Of a DNA stretch of 64,000 nucleotides, positions 30,798 through 41,460 are shown one piece after another (the stretch's first letter is position 1; the number at the start of each line of letters is the position of its first letter). The notes under the pieces were generated by a model. The model saw only the letters and a list, made by a program, of their open reading frames with translations. It ran no database searches and was not told the DNA's origin. The DNA is from Rana temporaria (lineage: Eukaryota > Chordata > Amphibia > Anura > Ranidae). The translations under genes and the position numbers were made by a program. Where the stretch lies: positions 397,895,483 through 397,959,482 of the forward strand of contig NC_053489.1 in NCBI RefSeq assembly GCF_905171775.1. Reading direction: 5' to 3'.

Positions 30798-31303
30798 CAA
30801 ATGAGCATTTACGCCGATTCAGAAACGAACGACCGCTCGGCGTTTTTTTTTTTACGTCGTTTGCGTTCGGCTTTTTCCGGCGGAAAGTTACCCCTGCTAT
30901 AGCAGGGGTAAGTGCGGCATATCCTATGTTAAGTATGGCCGTCGTTCCCGCGCTGAGTTTTGAATTTTTTACGTCGTTTGCGTAATTAGTTCGTGAATAC
31001 GGCCGGACGTAATTTACGTTAATGTGGAAACCAATGACGTCCTTGCAACGTCATTTGGAGCAATGCACGCTGGGTAAATTTGCGGACGGCACATGCGCTG
31101 TTCGATCGGCGCGGAGACGCGCCTGATTTAAATAGTACACGCCCCCTAGCCGCGGAATTTGAATTCCGCCGGGGGATTTACAATACGCCGCCGCAACTTT
31201 AGAGGCAAGTGCTTTCTGAATAAAGCACTTGCTTCAAAAAATAGCGGCGGCGTAACGTAAATCAGATCTAAAGATCCGCTAACCTATCTGAATCTAGCCC
31301 ACT

Positions 31304-31874
31304 GTTTTTTGTCCTTTGCTCAATTGCACATCCAAAGCCATTGGTTTATTGCACAGATATAGACTAATGTGATAGTCATTTATTTCAAAATGCATACAGC
31401 TGTTTCAGGCTTGTTGGCTATTATCAATGCAGTGCATGGAAGCAATGGTTTCTATTGAGCAGGGCTTGGCAACCAATAGGAATTCATAACTTGTCCGTCA
31501 TACATTGTTATTGGTTCAAAAACTGTATTCCATTGAAACCATTGTATTTGTGGTTCTAAAAAAATACAGGTATTTGCGCAAAGGCTAGGACGCTTGCTCA
31601 GGAAACGTGTCCACTATTGGTGACGCCATCTCCCTGCTGCCATCCCTGCCCTGAGTTCCAAGCCTCCTTCTGACACTGAGTTCCTGCATAGCAGCCGGCA
31701 TCCATCCACACGGAGTGAAACCACCTCAGCAAGTGACGGAGCCACACGGACGAAGTAAGGAGTTTGCAGGAGCGGCCACCTTGACTTAATTAGGACTGAT
31801 ATGCTCTTAATATTTCTACCAAATGTGAGTGCAAAACTGTATGCCTATTAAAGTGTCTTTTCATACGTCTACTC
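31304..31874. other. No gene recognised
   Basis: Mixed sequence without long ORFs; no repeat ends were identified. Confidence 0.4.
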
Positions 31875-31877
31875 TTA

Positions 31878-32113
31878 TGCCGCATTCACACGATCAGGCT
31901 TTTGCCCAACCAGAAGCTCCTCGGAATTACGATGAATTCCATCGGAGTAAAATAAAACATGTTCTATATTTAAACTCTGATGGAATTCATCTGAATTTCC
32001 GATGGAATTTCTCCGATGGGGCATACACACGGTCGGAAATGTATGGAAAATGTATGGAAAAAGTCTGTCGTCTGACTTTTTCCATCGGAAATTCCAATCG
32101 TGTGTACGCGGCA
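31878..32113. mobile_element. Palindromic ACACACGA-type MITE
   Basis: Starts TGCCGCATTCACACGATC and ends TCGTGTGTACGCGGCA. Arms pair through CCGATGGAATT and AATTCCATCGG-like segments. TTA lies at 31875-31877; the right flank begins TAG, so the duplication is degraded. Confidence 0.75.
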
Positions 32114-32195
32114 TAGGAGGTGTCTCTCTCCTTGTTGTCTATTCATGGTTCTGCCCACTATCCTAATGAGGTAATTAATCTCCTTATTTTTTTAT

Positions 32196-32345
32196 AGATT
32201 GTAAGCTCTATGGGCAGGGCCCTCCTATTTCTTCTGCATTGAACTGTATTGTAATTGTACTGCCCCCCTCTACATTGTAAAGTGCTGCGTACACTGTTGG
32301 CGCTATTAAAATCCTGCATAGTAATAATAAAAAATAATAATGATA
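32196..32345 (+). repeat. SINE-like or LINE-tail repeat
   Basis: GATTGTAAGCTCTATGGGC through CTGTTGGCGCTATTAAAATC, ending in an AATAAT-rich tail. The same unit is cut by the Harbinger element and continues at 47353-47452. Such 3'-AAT-tailed repeats are common in amphibians and fish; the class is not certain. Confidence 0.6.
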
Positions 32346-32364
32346 CCTTCTCTTTGTAATGTTA

Positions 32365-32758
32365 ATGACACGTACACACAATCGTTTTCCCAACCGAATT
32401 CCTATCAAGCCTGCCTTGCATACACACGGTCACACAAAAGTTCGGTGAACCTCTGACTGGCAAGAACACGGTGACGTACAACACTACGACAAGCCAAGAA
32501 AATTACGTTTTGTGCTTCCGTGCATGCGTCAAATTGATTCTGAGCATGCACGTTTTTTTGCGTGTTGAAATTGCATACAGACGAACGACTTTCCCACTAG
32601 GATTTTTTCCCGACGGCAAAAAAGAGATTCTGGTCTCTTTTTTTTACGGCAGTTTTCCTGTTGGAAAAAGTCAGATGGAGCATACACACGGTCGAGATTC
32701 CCAGCCAAAAGGTCTTATCTGACTTTTTCCGACGGGAAAACCAGTCGTGTGTATGGGG
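32365..32758. mobile_element. Palindromic ACACACGA-type MITE, TTA duplication
   Basis: TTA at 32362-32364 and 32759-32761. The left part contains CACGTACACACAATCG, the right end CGTGTGTATGGGG. The interior (CGGTGACGTACAACA, GATTCTGAGCATGC) matches the copy at 28596-28985, while the inner arms differ. Confidence 0.75.
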
Positions 32759-32761
32759 TTA

Positions 32762-33590
32762 GAGTGTTTTGTTAATACACAGAAAAAAATATTAACTGCA
32801 GTAGGCACTAACTGCCGTGAGGTGTCAGCACTCACAAAAGTTTAGTGGAATGTTATATCCAGATAAATGGTATATTTTACCTAATATGCCTTTGTGTGCT
32901 TTGTCCAGAGTTCTCCTTTGATGTTTTCTTTGTAAATTCAGAAAGTCTTACATGGCAGTTGTGTGTAATCAGTGGCATAAATGTTTGTCTCATGGGTTTT
33001 GTAGCATAAATATACCTTAGCTTATATATATACTTTTATGGTTATAATCTCAACATAAAACTATGCAGGCCTGGACTGTATCTGAAATGTGGTCTACCTA
33101 ATATAATAAAGATAATTATAGCTTCTGGTTGATTAAACACTTGAGTAATTACATTTCAGTAAGGAGATACTAATAAACAAATCAGCACAGGATTGGGTTT
33201 TCGTTTTGTTTTAAAGGAACTGGATGTTATGAGTCCTGTTTCTGGAAATTAAATTCCATTCTAGTATCCTAGATCACTCTTCCCATGTTAATCAGATCCT
33301 GCCTTGGGGATAGCTGGTTGATGCTTACACATACCATCATCTAATCATAGGAGGAGCATATGCTTTCTGTTATAACCTTACAAGCAATGGCCACAGTAAT
33401 AGCTCCTTTGCATTTGGTTCTGTCAATGCAAGTCACTACTCAATGTGTAGAATATGTCTATCTTTGTCATCTGCGGGTTTAAAAGTGTTAAGATTACTGT
33501 ATAATTATTAGGAATACATTGTTATTTTGAGATGAATTAGAGCTAGACTCAACTCTATTGAACAAATGTAGTGCTTTTTAAAGTATCTGT
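32762..33590. other. No gene recognised
   Basis: About 830 bp of AT-rich sequence without repeat ends or credible ORFs. Confidence 0.4.
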
Positions 33591-33592
33591 TA

Positions 33593-34009
33593 GGCCCCGT
33601 ACACACGACCGACGGACCAGTTTCAGCAGACCTTTTTCGGTCGTGTGTACGGCCGACCGGACAATTGTCCGGCGGATCGGACAGTTTCCAGAGGACAAAT
33701 GTTTCTTAGGATGCTAAGAAACATGTCCGCTGGAAGCCTGTCCGTCGGACATGTTCGGTCGTCTGTACAGACTCACCGGACATTTCAGATCGGCCGAAAG
33801 CCCTCGCATGCGTCGAAGTGATTCGACGCATGCGTGGAAGCATTGACCTTCCAGGGCCACGCACGTCGCCGCGTCATCGTCGCCGCGACGGCGCGGCCAC
33901 GTCACCGCGTATCGTGTCCACGCGGATTTCTGTCTGATGGTGTGTACAACCATCAGACAGAAATCTGGCAGCGGACGCAGCGGACAGATCCGCTGGTGTG
34001 TAAGAGGCC
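33593..34009. mobile_element. Palindromic ACACACGA-type MITE, CpG-rich subtype
   Basis: Starts GGCCCCGTACACACGACCG and ends GGTGTGTAAGAGGCC. The centre contains the hairpin TCGCATGCGTCGAA / TTCGACGCATGCG and CpG-rich GTCGCCGCGTCATCG, shared with 37438-37939. TA or TWA flanks are degenerate. Confidence 0.8.
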
Positions 34010-34029
34010 TAAGATTACAAGAATTCACA

Positions 34030-34772
34030 TTTTAAAAGTAAGACCGGGTCTTATATAAATTTTGTCCACAAAAAAACATACTAGGGCTTACTTTTGGGGT
34101 AGGGCTTATTTACGGAATGTACAAATTTTACAAAGATTCTGTGTCCCCCTGTCACCCCCCCCCCCCCAACTGTCAGGTCAGGAGTCATTACGGTATTTTG
34201 AGAAAGACATCTTGGCACTGTATAAGGTGCAGTAACATAGAAAATACCTTTTACCGTAGGGTATACAGCTCCCTGGTGTACCGGTATTCACCTACTCTTC
34301 TTTCGTCATCCGGGAGGAGAGAGTGAGAGAGAAGAGATACCGCTGACGTCAGCCCACTCCGCGCGCTGAGGAGGAACGGGCTGAAGACGTCAGGCGGGAG
34401 GAGAGAAGGAGAGAGAAGAGCCGAGGTCACCTGTCATCGGCTTGCTCCTTGCAGTAAGAAGGGACGGGCTGAAGATGTCAGGGGGGAGGAGAGGAAGAAC
34501 GAGAAGAGCCGGCCCGCTGCTTACAGTAAAGAGGGACGGGATGCAGACGAGAATAGGACGGATCAGCAGTGGCTTTAAACATAACGATACCACATTTTTT
34601 AACACAGTAATAAACGGAAACACTGCAGCAATGTATAGGTTTGAAAAAAATGATTTTTAATGAACTTTGACTAGGGTTTACTTTCGGGGTAGGGCTTATA
34701 TTGCAGCCCACCCCGATAATCACGCTAGAGCTTACTTTTGGGGTAGGGCTTACTTTCGGGGAAACACGGTAG
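34030..34772. repeat. Unclassified interspersed repeat
   Basis: The phrase GGGCTTACTTTTGGGGTAGG occurs near both ends (34083 and again after 34726), and the right end reads GGGGAAACACGGTA. The interior has short purine-rich repeats. The class is not determined. ORFs in it are not credible. Confidence 0.45.
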
Positions 34773-35607
34773 CTTGGTACATTCAAAAGTGTGGGAGAGG
34801 GCGCTAGTGTAAATAATACCTATTATTTGGGACACCCTCGGTGGGAGGATCCCAATGGTATAGATGAGATGAAATAAATTAAATTAAATTAAACACTCCG
34901 GTGGACAAAGAAAACATACATAAATTAAATCTCTACCACGATATGTGCAGTGATTTAACATTCAAAAAACAGTGAAATATTTATATGCAAAAAACTGGTG
35001 TCTTAAATAAAAATAGGTGTAACCAATGAATGTGAAAAAACGGTTATGTGTCTCTTGAGTGGCACCTCAAAAACAGAAAAAAACAGAAAAAACACAGTTC
35101 ATAAGTGATTGCCTTCGCAGGTGAATTCAATCCAAAAATCATGCAAAGAGTCTTTAGTGATACTGCAGCCACCACCATCTACTGGGACTTCACCCGATGT
35201 GCTCTTGACAGGGAATATGCTTACCAGATAAAGTGGACCCCTTTAATGAAAAAGTGGGTCTATAAGGCTGAGCAGGTCTAAGTGCCTGCACACTATTCAC
35301 CACCGTTCAGACTGCTACGATCATTTGACCAATGATATCCAGGAATCCATCCACAAAATAAACAGGAGAAAGCTATAGTGCATTAACGCTTTAATAAAAA
35401 ATCATGACAATAAAAAGCTGATTGGCCCCTTACTTTTGTAGGACTGCATGCGTCTTAAACAGGACCTTGTCTGTGCCTCGCAGGTCACTGTGTATGGACA
35501 GTGCATTCGTTGCTGCAGAGTGTAAGCGCGGGATCAGCTGGTGAGCGGGGATGTCAGACTAGCCACATATGTTTCGTGGGTTTCCACGTCATCAGGGGGG
35601 CGCCCTC
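34773..35607. other. No gene; unclassified repeat-like DNA
   Basis: Contains AATTA-type repeats at 34873-34893 and a phrase TTTCGTGGGTTTCCACGTC near 35570 that is typical of amphibian interspersed repeats. No element boundary could be fixed and no coding sequence is seen. Confidence 0.4.
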
Positions 35608-35610
35608 TAA

Positions 35611-36055
35611 AGCCTCGTACACACGATCAGATTTTTCAATTGGAATTGTGTGTTGACAGACTGTTGACTGAAAATCTGACCGTTTGTACGCTGCATCTGA
35701 CAATTGTTGTCATATTTTCCGTGGACAAATGTTGGATGGCAGGCTTTAAAAATGTCCACGGACAACAGTCTGTTGTCATATTTTTTGATTGTGTGTACAC
35801 AAGTCTGTCAGACAAAGTCCAAAGTACAAACACGCATGTGCGGAATCAATGCTCACCAAACACAACATTAGCAGAAGGTGCCCAAAGGGTGGCGCTCAAG
35901 AGCTGAAAAAACACGTAGTAAGTCTAGTACGTCACTATGTTCGTGTTTGTTGGCCAGCAATTGTGTGCCAATTGTATGCAAGACAAAATCCAGGCACACG
36001 CCCTTTGGACAAAAGTCAGACACTTTGCGGAAAATCCAATCGTGTGTACGAGGCT
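35611..36055. mobile_element. Palindromic ACACACGA-type MITE, TAA duplication
   Basis: Starts AGCCTCGTACACACGATCAG and ends AATCGTGTGTACGAGGCT, flanked by TAA (35608-35610 and 36056-36058). Confidence 0.85.
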
Positions 36056-36190
36056 TAAGACTAGGACAGGAATAAACTTTTATGACCTCTACCACGAAAC
36101 TTCTTTAAAATGGTTCAAGGATGTGATTTACTATGACCCAACTGAAGACATATTCAAAGATCGGACAAAGACCCTAGGTGTGAAAAATTA

Positions 36191-36585
36191 AGCCTGGATT
36201 CACACTCTTGCGATGCGAGGAGCCAGCAAGATTCCAGTGTGGGTTCCCACATCGCATCTCCTCTGCAGGCAGTTCACACTGCCCTCTGCGAACTTCTGTG
36301 GGTGTCAATACAAAGTTAATGACACCCCCAGATCAGTTCACAGATTGCAGTGCAAACTGTGGATTCGGACAGGAATCAGATCGCATGGGTGTGAGCACTC
36401 ATGCGATCTGATTTCTGTGGGGCAAAAAAAGTCCCTGCACCTTTTTTGTGCAAATCCAATGTGAGTTTAGCAATACAAACTGTATGGCTGAACTTGCATT
36501 GCACAGACATTGCAAGTGATCGGCACAGCAATGCGGGTGCAAATCACATGTGATGTCTGTGTTAGCATATGTGTGAACCCAGGAT
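36191..36585. mobile_element. Harbinger-like MITE, GATTCACAC ends
   Basis: Left AGCCTGGATTCACACTC and right GTGTGAACCCAGGATC are inverted. TTA precedes the left end. Inner arms contain GATGCGAGG and CGATCTGATT phrases. The ends resemble the GGTTCACAC ends of the autonomous element. Confidence 0.55.
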
Positions 36586-36609
36586 CAAGGAGATAATGAT
36601 TGTGTATAG

Positions 36610-36768
36610 CAGGGATATGCAATTAGCGGACCTCCAGCTGTTGCCAAACTACAAGTCCCATGAGGCATAGCAAGACTCTGACAGCATCCAGCATGACACC
36701 CAGAGGCAGAGGCATGATGGGACTTGTAGTTTGGCAACAGCTGGAGGTCCGCTAATTGCATATCCCTG
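36610..36768. mobile_element. hAT foldback MITE, 159 bp
   Basis: Starts CAGGGATATGCAATTAGCGG and ends with its complement; arms of about 55 bp are nearly perfect. The 8-bp duplication GTGTATAG is at 36602-36609 and 36769-36776. It landed across the junction between the target duplication and the first three bases of the larger hAT element, splitting that terminus. Confidence 0.93.
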
Positions 36769-37082
36769 GTGTATAGTGTTGCTCAAGAATATTCGTATTG
36801 CGAATATTCGTTACGAATATTGCATATTCGAGTATTCGCGAATAACTCGAATATCGCGGTCAAAATTCGCTATTACAAATATTCGTATTTTTTCAAATTT
36901 ATTTTTAAAACAGATCACATCCTAGTGATCTCCATCGACGTCTAAAAGCATTGCTGGTATGATTAGAGACCCTGGGCCGAGTAGCTGAGGCGATCCTTTT
37001 ATGTTGACGAATATTCGCTTTCGCGAATATTCGTATTACGAATATTCGCGAATACTTTCTCTGCCCTTCTTTTGCATCATAG

Positions 37083-37170
37083 CCAATCAGAGTTCTCCTA
37101 CCACAGTTGTCAGAGGTTAGCAACCTCCATAGCAACCAATAGGAACCTGCCTGCACGACCAGTATATAAG
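37083..37170 (+). promoter_or_regulatory. Candidate RNA polymerase II promoter in a hAT element
   Basis: CCAAT boxes at 37083-37087 and 37136-37140 and a TATA box TATATAAG at 37163-37170, spaced as in a standard vertebrate promoter. No ORF follows, so this may be the leftover transposase promoter, able to make non-coding transcripts. Prediction only. Confidence 0.5.
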
Positions 37171-37437
37171 ATCACTCCCAGCAGTATTTCAGTGCAGATT
37201 CACAAGGTGGCTAGAGAGAGTGGAGTGTTTCTGTGCGTTTTTCCAGTGTATTGCGATCTTAGAGCTTAGAGCATTGTGCTTCCTATAGTGCTTTCAGTTC
37301 TGGGTTTCCTGCTTCTATAACCAACTGCTTTTTTCAAAGCAAAAGACCCAACAGCTTTTCTAAAAGCTCAGATTTGTGTTGTTTTGTCCAGGTTAGTGTA
37401 GCTTAGTGTTAGATAGATTTCTGTGTAGTTAGTGTAA

Positions 37438-37939
37438 GGCCCCATACTCACGAGCAAACATGTCTGCTGAAACTGGCCCGCAGGCCAGTTTCAGCAGACA
37501 TGTTTGGTCGTGTGTGGGCGCGAGCGGGCCGAATTCCAGCAAACATTTGCCCGCCGGGCCTTTTCCCAGCAGACAAATATTCCTGGACTTGTTTTAAAAC
37601 AGTCCGCTGGAATTCTGCCCGCTCGGACATGTACGGTCGTCAGTACAGACCTACCGTACATGTCCAGGCGCCCGCCGTCCCTCGCATGCGTCGAATGACT
37701 TCGACGCATGCGTGGAAGCATTTTAAAGGCGGGCCGCCCACGTCGCCGCGTCATTGTCGCGGCGACACCGCGTCATCGACGCGGCGACACCGCGGACACG
37801 CCCCGCGTATTGTTTACGCGCGGACTTCTGTACGATGGTGTGTACAACCATCGTACAGAAGCCCTCTGGCAGACATGTATGGTGAAAACGGTCCGACGGA
37901 CCGCTTTCACCATACATGTTTGGTCGTGAGTACCCGGCC
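37438..37939. mobile_element. Palindromic MITE, CpG-rich subtype, TAA duplication
   Basis: Starts GGCCCCATACTCACGAGC and ends GTCGTGAGTACCCGGCC, with TAA at 37435-37437 and 37940-37942. Same subtype as 33593-34009, sharing the GCATGCGTCGAATGACTTCG centre. Here the family's ACACACGA is ACTCACGA in both arms, a matched change. Confidence 0.88.
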
Positions 37940-37989
37940 TAAGTGTACATTTCTTTAAGGTAGCTTAGTTTAGTGTGTGTTTAGTCTCT

Positions 37990-38450
37990 GTGTTTTGTGT
38001 ATAAAAAAAAAAAAAATTAGCTTTAGTTTAGTCATATAAGTTTGTGTAAGTAGAGTTAGTGTTTAGTGCAAATTAGTTTAGTATTTGTAGTCCTCGTCTT
38101 TGTCCTTGTCAGTCAGTGTAAAAAAAAAAAAAAAAAAAAAAATGTAGCTTTAGTTTAGTCATATAAGTTTGTGTAAGTAGAGTTAGTTAGTTAGTGCATA
38201 TTAGTTTAGTATTTGTAGTCCTCGTCCTTCAGTCTAAAAAAAAAAAAAAAAAACCCAAAAAAAGTTTTAGCTGTAGTATTTTAGTTCCTGTTTAGTAGCT
38301 GTCCGTGTCGTAGTCTACGTCTTTGTCCGTGTAAAAAAAAAAAAAAAAAAAAGTTTTAGGTGTAGTAGTTTTATTCTAGTTTAGTAGTTGTCTACGTCTT
38401 TGTCTGCGTCTTTGTCTGCGTCTTTGTCTGCGTGCCTGTCTTGCTAAAAA
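37990..38450. repeat. Degenerate tandem repeats with A-runs
   Basis: A segment of about 125 bp (TAGCTTTAGTTTAGTCATA onward) is repeated at about 38018 and 38143 and in weaker form after, each followed by a run of A. A 12-bp repeat GTCTTTGTCTGC lies at 38396-38434. Confidence 0.75.
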
Positions 38451-38992
38451 AACAAAAAACACTCCTTTCTCACATTCCCCCCCCCCAATAAAGTTTACCC
38501 CCCCCACACACATCAGCAAGCTGTCCAGGCATGCTGGGAGTTGTAGTTTTGCAACAGCTGGAGACACACTGTTTGGGAAATACTAATATCTGATCTTATA
38601 TCCTAACTTTTAAACTAGTCTAAAATGCAGTTAAAGATAATGAAATAGCAGTGGTGAAATTACTTACACTAATCAGCAGTTTTTCCTCACTGGATGAAAA
38701 GTTACTCCCCACCATCTTCGCTTCGCTGGGCAGCACAAAATAGCGATCTGAAAATTGACTGGCAAAGATCCAGGAAATGATCTCCGTTCTCGCGTGTTCT
38801 TAGCACGCATGCGCGGACGACAATTTCGCAATCAATTTCGCATTCGCATTAGCGAAATTTCGCAATTTTTTTTTTTTTTATAAAATATCACGAATATTCG
38901 ATTTTAACTAATATTTCACGAATATTCGTCTATATATTCGTGATATATCGCGAAATCGAATATGGCGTATTCCGCTCAACACTAATTGTGTA

Positions 38993-39356
38993 TTTGCCTA
39001 GAGAGGACCCCTTTGCCCTTTTCTGTCTTCTTGTCCCCATTTCCATGTCCCTACTTTTAACTGTAATATATGTATGTAATAAGAATCCACTGCATGTTTA
39101 TTCATTTGTAAATAAATCCAAACTTATTGTTAGATTCAGTTGCCCTTTATTAAAATGTAGGCGTCCCAAACAGAGCACATTCTAAAGTCCAGAAAAAATA
39201 ATGACCAAGAAAGTATTACTGACAGACAGCAACATGAGTGGATGGCTATGTGCTGTTCTGGTAGACCTGTAATCTTAGGTGCTGGCCAGTGTTAACTCTG
39301 CTAAAATCCATCTTTGTAAGCTTCTCAATGGGTGTGAAAAAGAGCATTGCGGTTAG
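38993..39356. other. No gene recognised
   Basis: Apparently unique AT-rich sequence without a credible ORF. Confidence 0.4.
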
Positions 39357-40110
39357 TTAAAGTGGTTGTAAACCCTCAGCTACTTTTTCTATTTTTTAGT
39401 TATTCTATTAGCCAAGGTCATTGCAATGCTTATTACATTTATTATTTAAAAAAACGAGGCCCACAAATACCTGTTGGCTAGCGTTCTTTTTTTTAATGTT
39501 TCCGGGTATAGAAATCGCCATTCTAGCTCCTGTTCATTGCTTCTCTTTCTGATGTCACTTCCGCCCTTACTGGGTCTCTGTTAGAAATCTTCCGCATGCA
39601 TCGTACCGCCGTAACCAAGCCTCGATCTGGATTGCCGTTACCACGGCAACCAATATACTCGTTCCTATGTCTGAGGCTGCAGTGTTGTTCAGTCACACGG
39701 GGGGGAGGAGTTATCAGAAACAGGAGGACTGTAACATTGCGAGACTTCTCTTCTGAGGACAGAGGGGAAGCTCGCTCATGGAGCTCGCTCACATTTACTG
39801 CCGGAAATGTAGATGAAAACTCGGCAAGCTTCAAATGGATGGATTTGCAGGGCTACAATGCGCAAGCGCGGTGACGTCATCAAAACGAAAAAAAAATATT
39901 TACAGCTAATGACGGCGGTGAGTAAACTTTCACATGCAGCGATCAGCTGCTTGTGTTATGTGCTAATTTTTTCAATAATGTTATATCCGAAGGTTTAACT
40001 TTTTAACAGTTTACATTTTTAAAAAGGCCTCCTTGATATTTAAATATCTAATTCATATAACAAGTGCAACAAGTTAATGAGCTACTAATGCCATTAAACA
40101 AGTAGTTCAC
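39357..40110. repeat. Possible TTAA-type repeat, one end visible
   Basis: TTAAAGTGGTTGTAAACC at 39357 resembles the left ends of TTAA elements at 18531 and 40115. I could not find a matching right end. No coding sequence seen. Confidence 0.35.
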
Positions 40111-40114
40111 CTGC

Positions 40115-40605
40115 TTAAAGGGGTTGTAAAGGTAAATGTTTTTTCACCTTAATGCATCCTATGCATCCTATGTACCGCCCCCCCCCCCCCGAACCCCCGT
40201 TTTACTTACCTGACCCCTCGAAACTCCTGCGAGCATCCACGTGATCCTCTTCGGTTCCCAGCTTGTCCCTTAATTTTATCTAGGCTGGACGGATTGATAG
40301 CAGCTCAGCCATTGGCTGGCTGGCGCTGCTGTCAATCACAGCGGATGACGTGGCACGCCGGGGGGCGGGGCCGAGTGATACAGTTGGCGGCTATGCTCGC
40401 CGCTGTATCACAGGAGCGCGCTCGCAAAAGCTTTCCACCATGCGAGCGAGCTCGCATGAAGGTGGAAAGCATTTGCGAGGAGGAGTCGAAACAGCCGCCG
40501 AGGGACCCCAGAAGACAGGGTTAAGGGACACACTGTGCAAAATGAGCTGCACAGTGGAGGTAAGTATAACATGTTTGTTATTTAAAAAATAAAAAGTTTG
40601 CCTTT
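40115..40605. mobile_element. TTAA-type MITE
   Basis: Starts TTAAAGGGGTTGTAAAGG like 18531-19841. The right end AAAAGTTTGCCTTTAG is a decayed complement (TTAG in place of TTAA). The interior has GC-rich inverted segments, for example GCGAGCGAGCTCGC near 40443. Confidence 0.55.
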
Positions 40606-41169
40606 AGTATAATCTGAGATTATTTCATTCTAATTCACTGCATTTAGATCTAATGCAGATCCTTAAAGGGTCACTGTAAGTGTATTTCCTGAATTTTATA
40701 TATGTAATTTCCTCTCTGCTTCCCGTATTATCAATCACCTTCCGTGTGAACCTAGGCTTAATCCTTCAAATTGTGTTGAAATCTGATTGGTGACTGTGAG
40801 AACTTATATCAGGATTTCAGCATATAAGAGAAAGAATGACACCTGCAGTCTTGTATTACTAGCTAGTGTTCCTAGATAACAAGGTTACATAAAAAGGAGG
40901 TTTAGTGGGGTAATGCACTACAACAATACATGAATGAACTGAGCTCTCTTATGCACCTTGAGGCTTAATTTTTTATTTTGGCTGCAGTGAACCTAAAATC
41001 TTATTTTTTTTGTTAACCCCTAGCCATCCTATGAATGTACATAATATTGCCAGCAGGCTCACAATTAGTCTCCTTCTGGGCAGAAGGCCTCTTTCTAGAT
41101 GGAGCTCGCCCCCTGCTGGATAAAATACAATCCTGAACATCAATGAATAACAAACAACTGAATGAGCTC
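40606..41169. other. No gene recognised
   Basis: Short ORFs only. The last bases (GAGCTC at 41164-41169) belong to the SINE-like repeat that continues at 47353. Confidence 0.4.
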
Positions 41170-41460
41170 TAAGAGCCGGTTCACACTGGGGCAACGCGAC
41201 TTTCAGCACGACTTTGGGAGGCAACTTCAACACGACTTGAGCATGAACCACAGTACGACTTGAGGCGACTTTAGCGCGACTTGAAGTTGCCTCCAGGACA
41301 GGGAACTTTACATATGGCCAATCGGAGCTTCTCAGCTCTTCTGACATAATTCTTGTTCATGTTTCCTTCCTTGTTCCCTGTTCCCTGTTTTTCTGTCTCC
41401 AAAATGCTCTCTGTGCGTTACTAAATTTCAGCTGTCATAGCAGCTGGTTTGGCAGTACTG

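Larger units (their letters stand above)
28997..31300. mobile_element. Palindromic MITE, GGATTCAGAAAG type, interrupted
   Basis: Starts GGGCCGGATTCAGAAAG; the right end TATCTGAATCTAGCCC is its degenerate complement. ACT flanks both sides (28994-28996 and 31301-31303). The interior (TACGACGGCGTATC, ACGTCGTTTGCG) matches 50910-51643. A hAT element is inserted at 29225-30797. Confidence 0.85.
36607..38984. mobile_element. hAT-type element with ATTCG-rich ends, multiply nested
   Basis: The 8-bp duplication ATTGTGTA lies at 36599-36606 and 38985-38992. The ends are TAGTGTTG (interrupted after TAG by a foldback element) and CAACACTA. Inner ends are rich in GAATATTCG. It keeps a promoter-like region (37083-37170) but has no transposase ORF. 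It hosts a foldback hAT at 36610-36768 and a MITE at 37438-37939, and ends with A-runs and GTTTAGT-type repeats. Confidence 0.85.
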
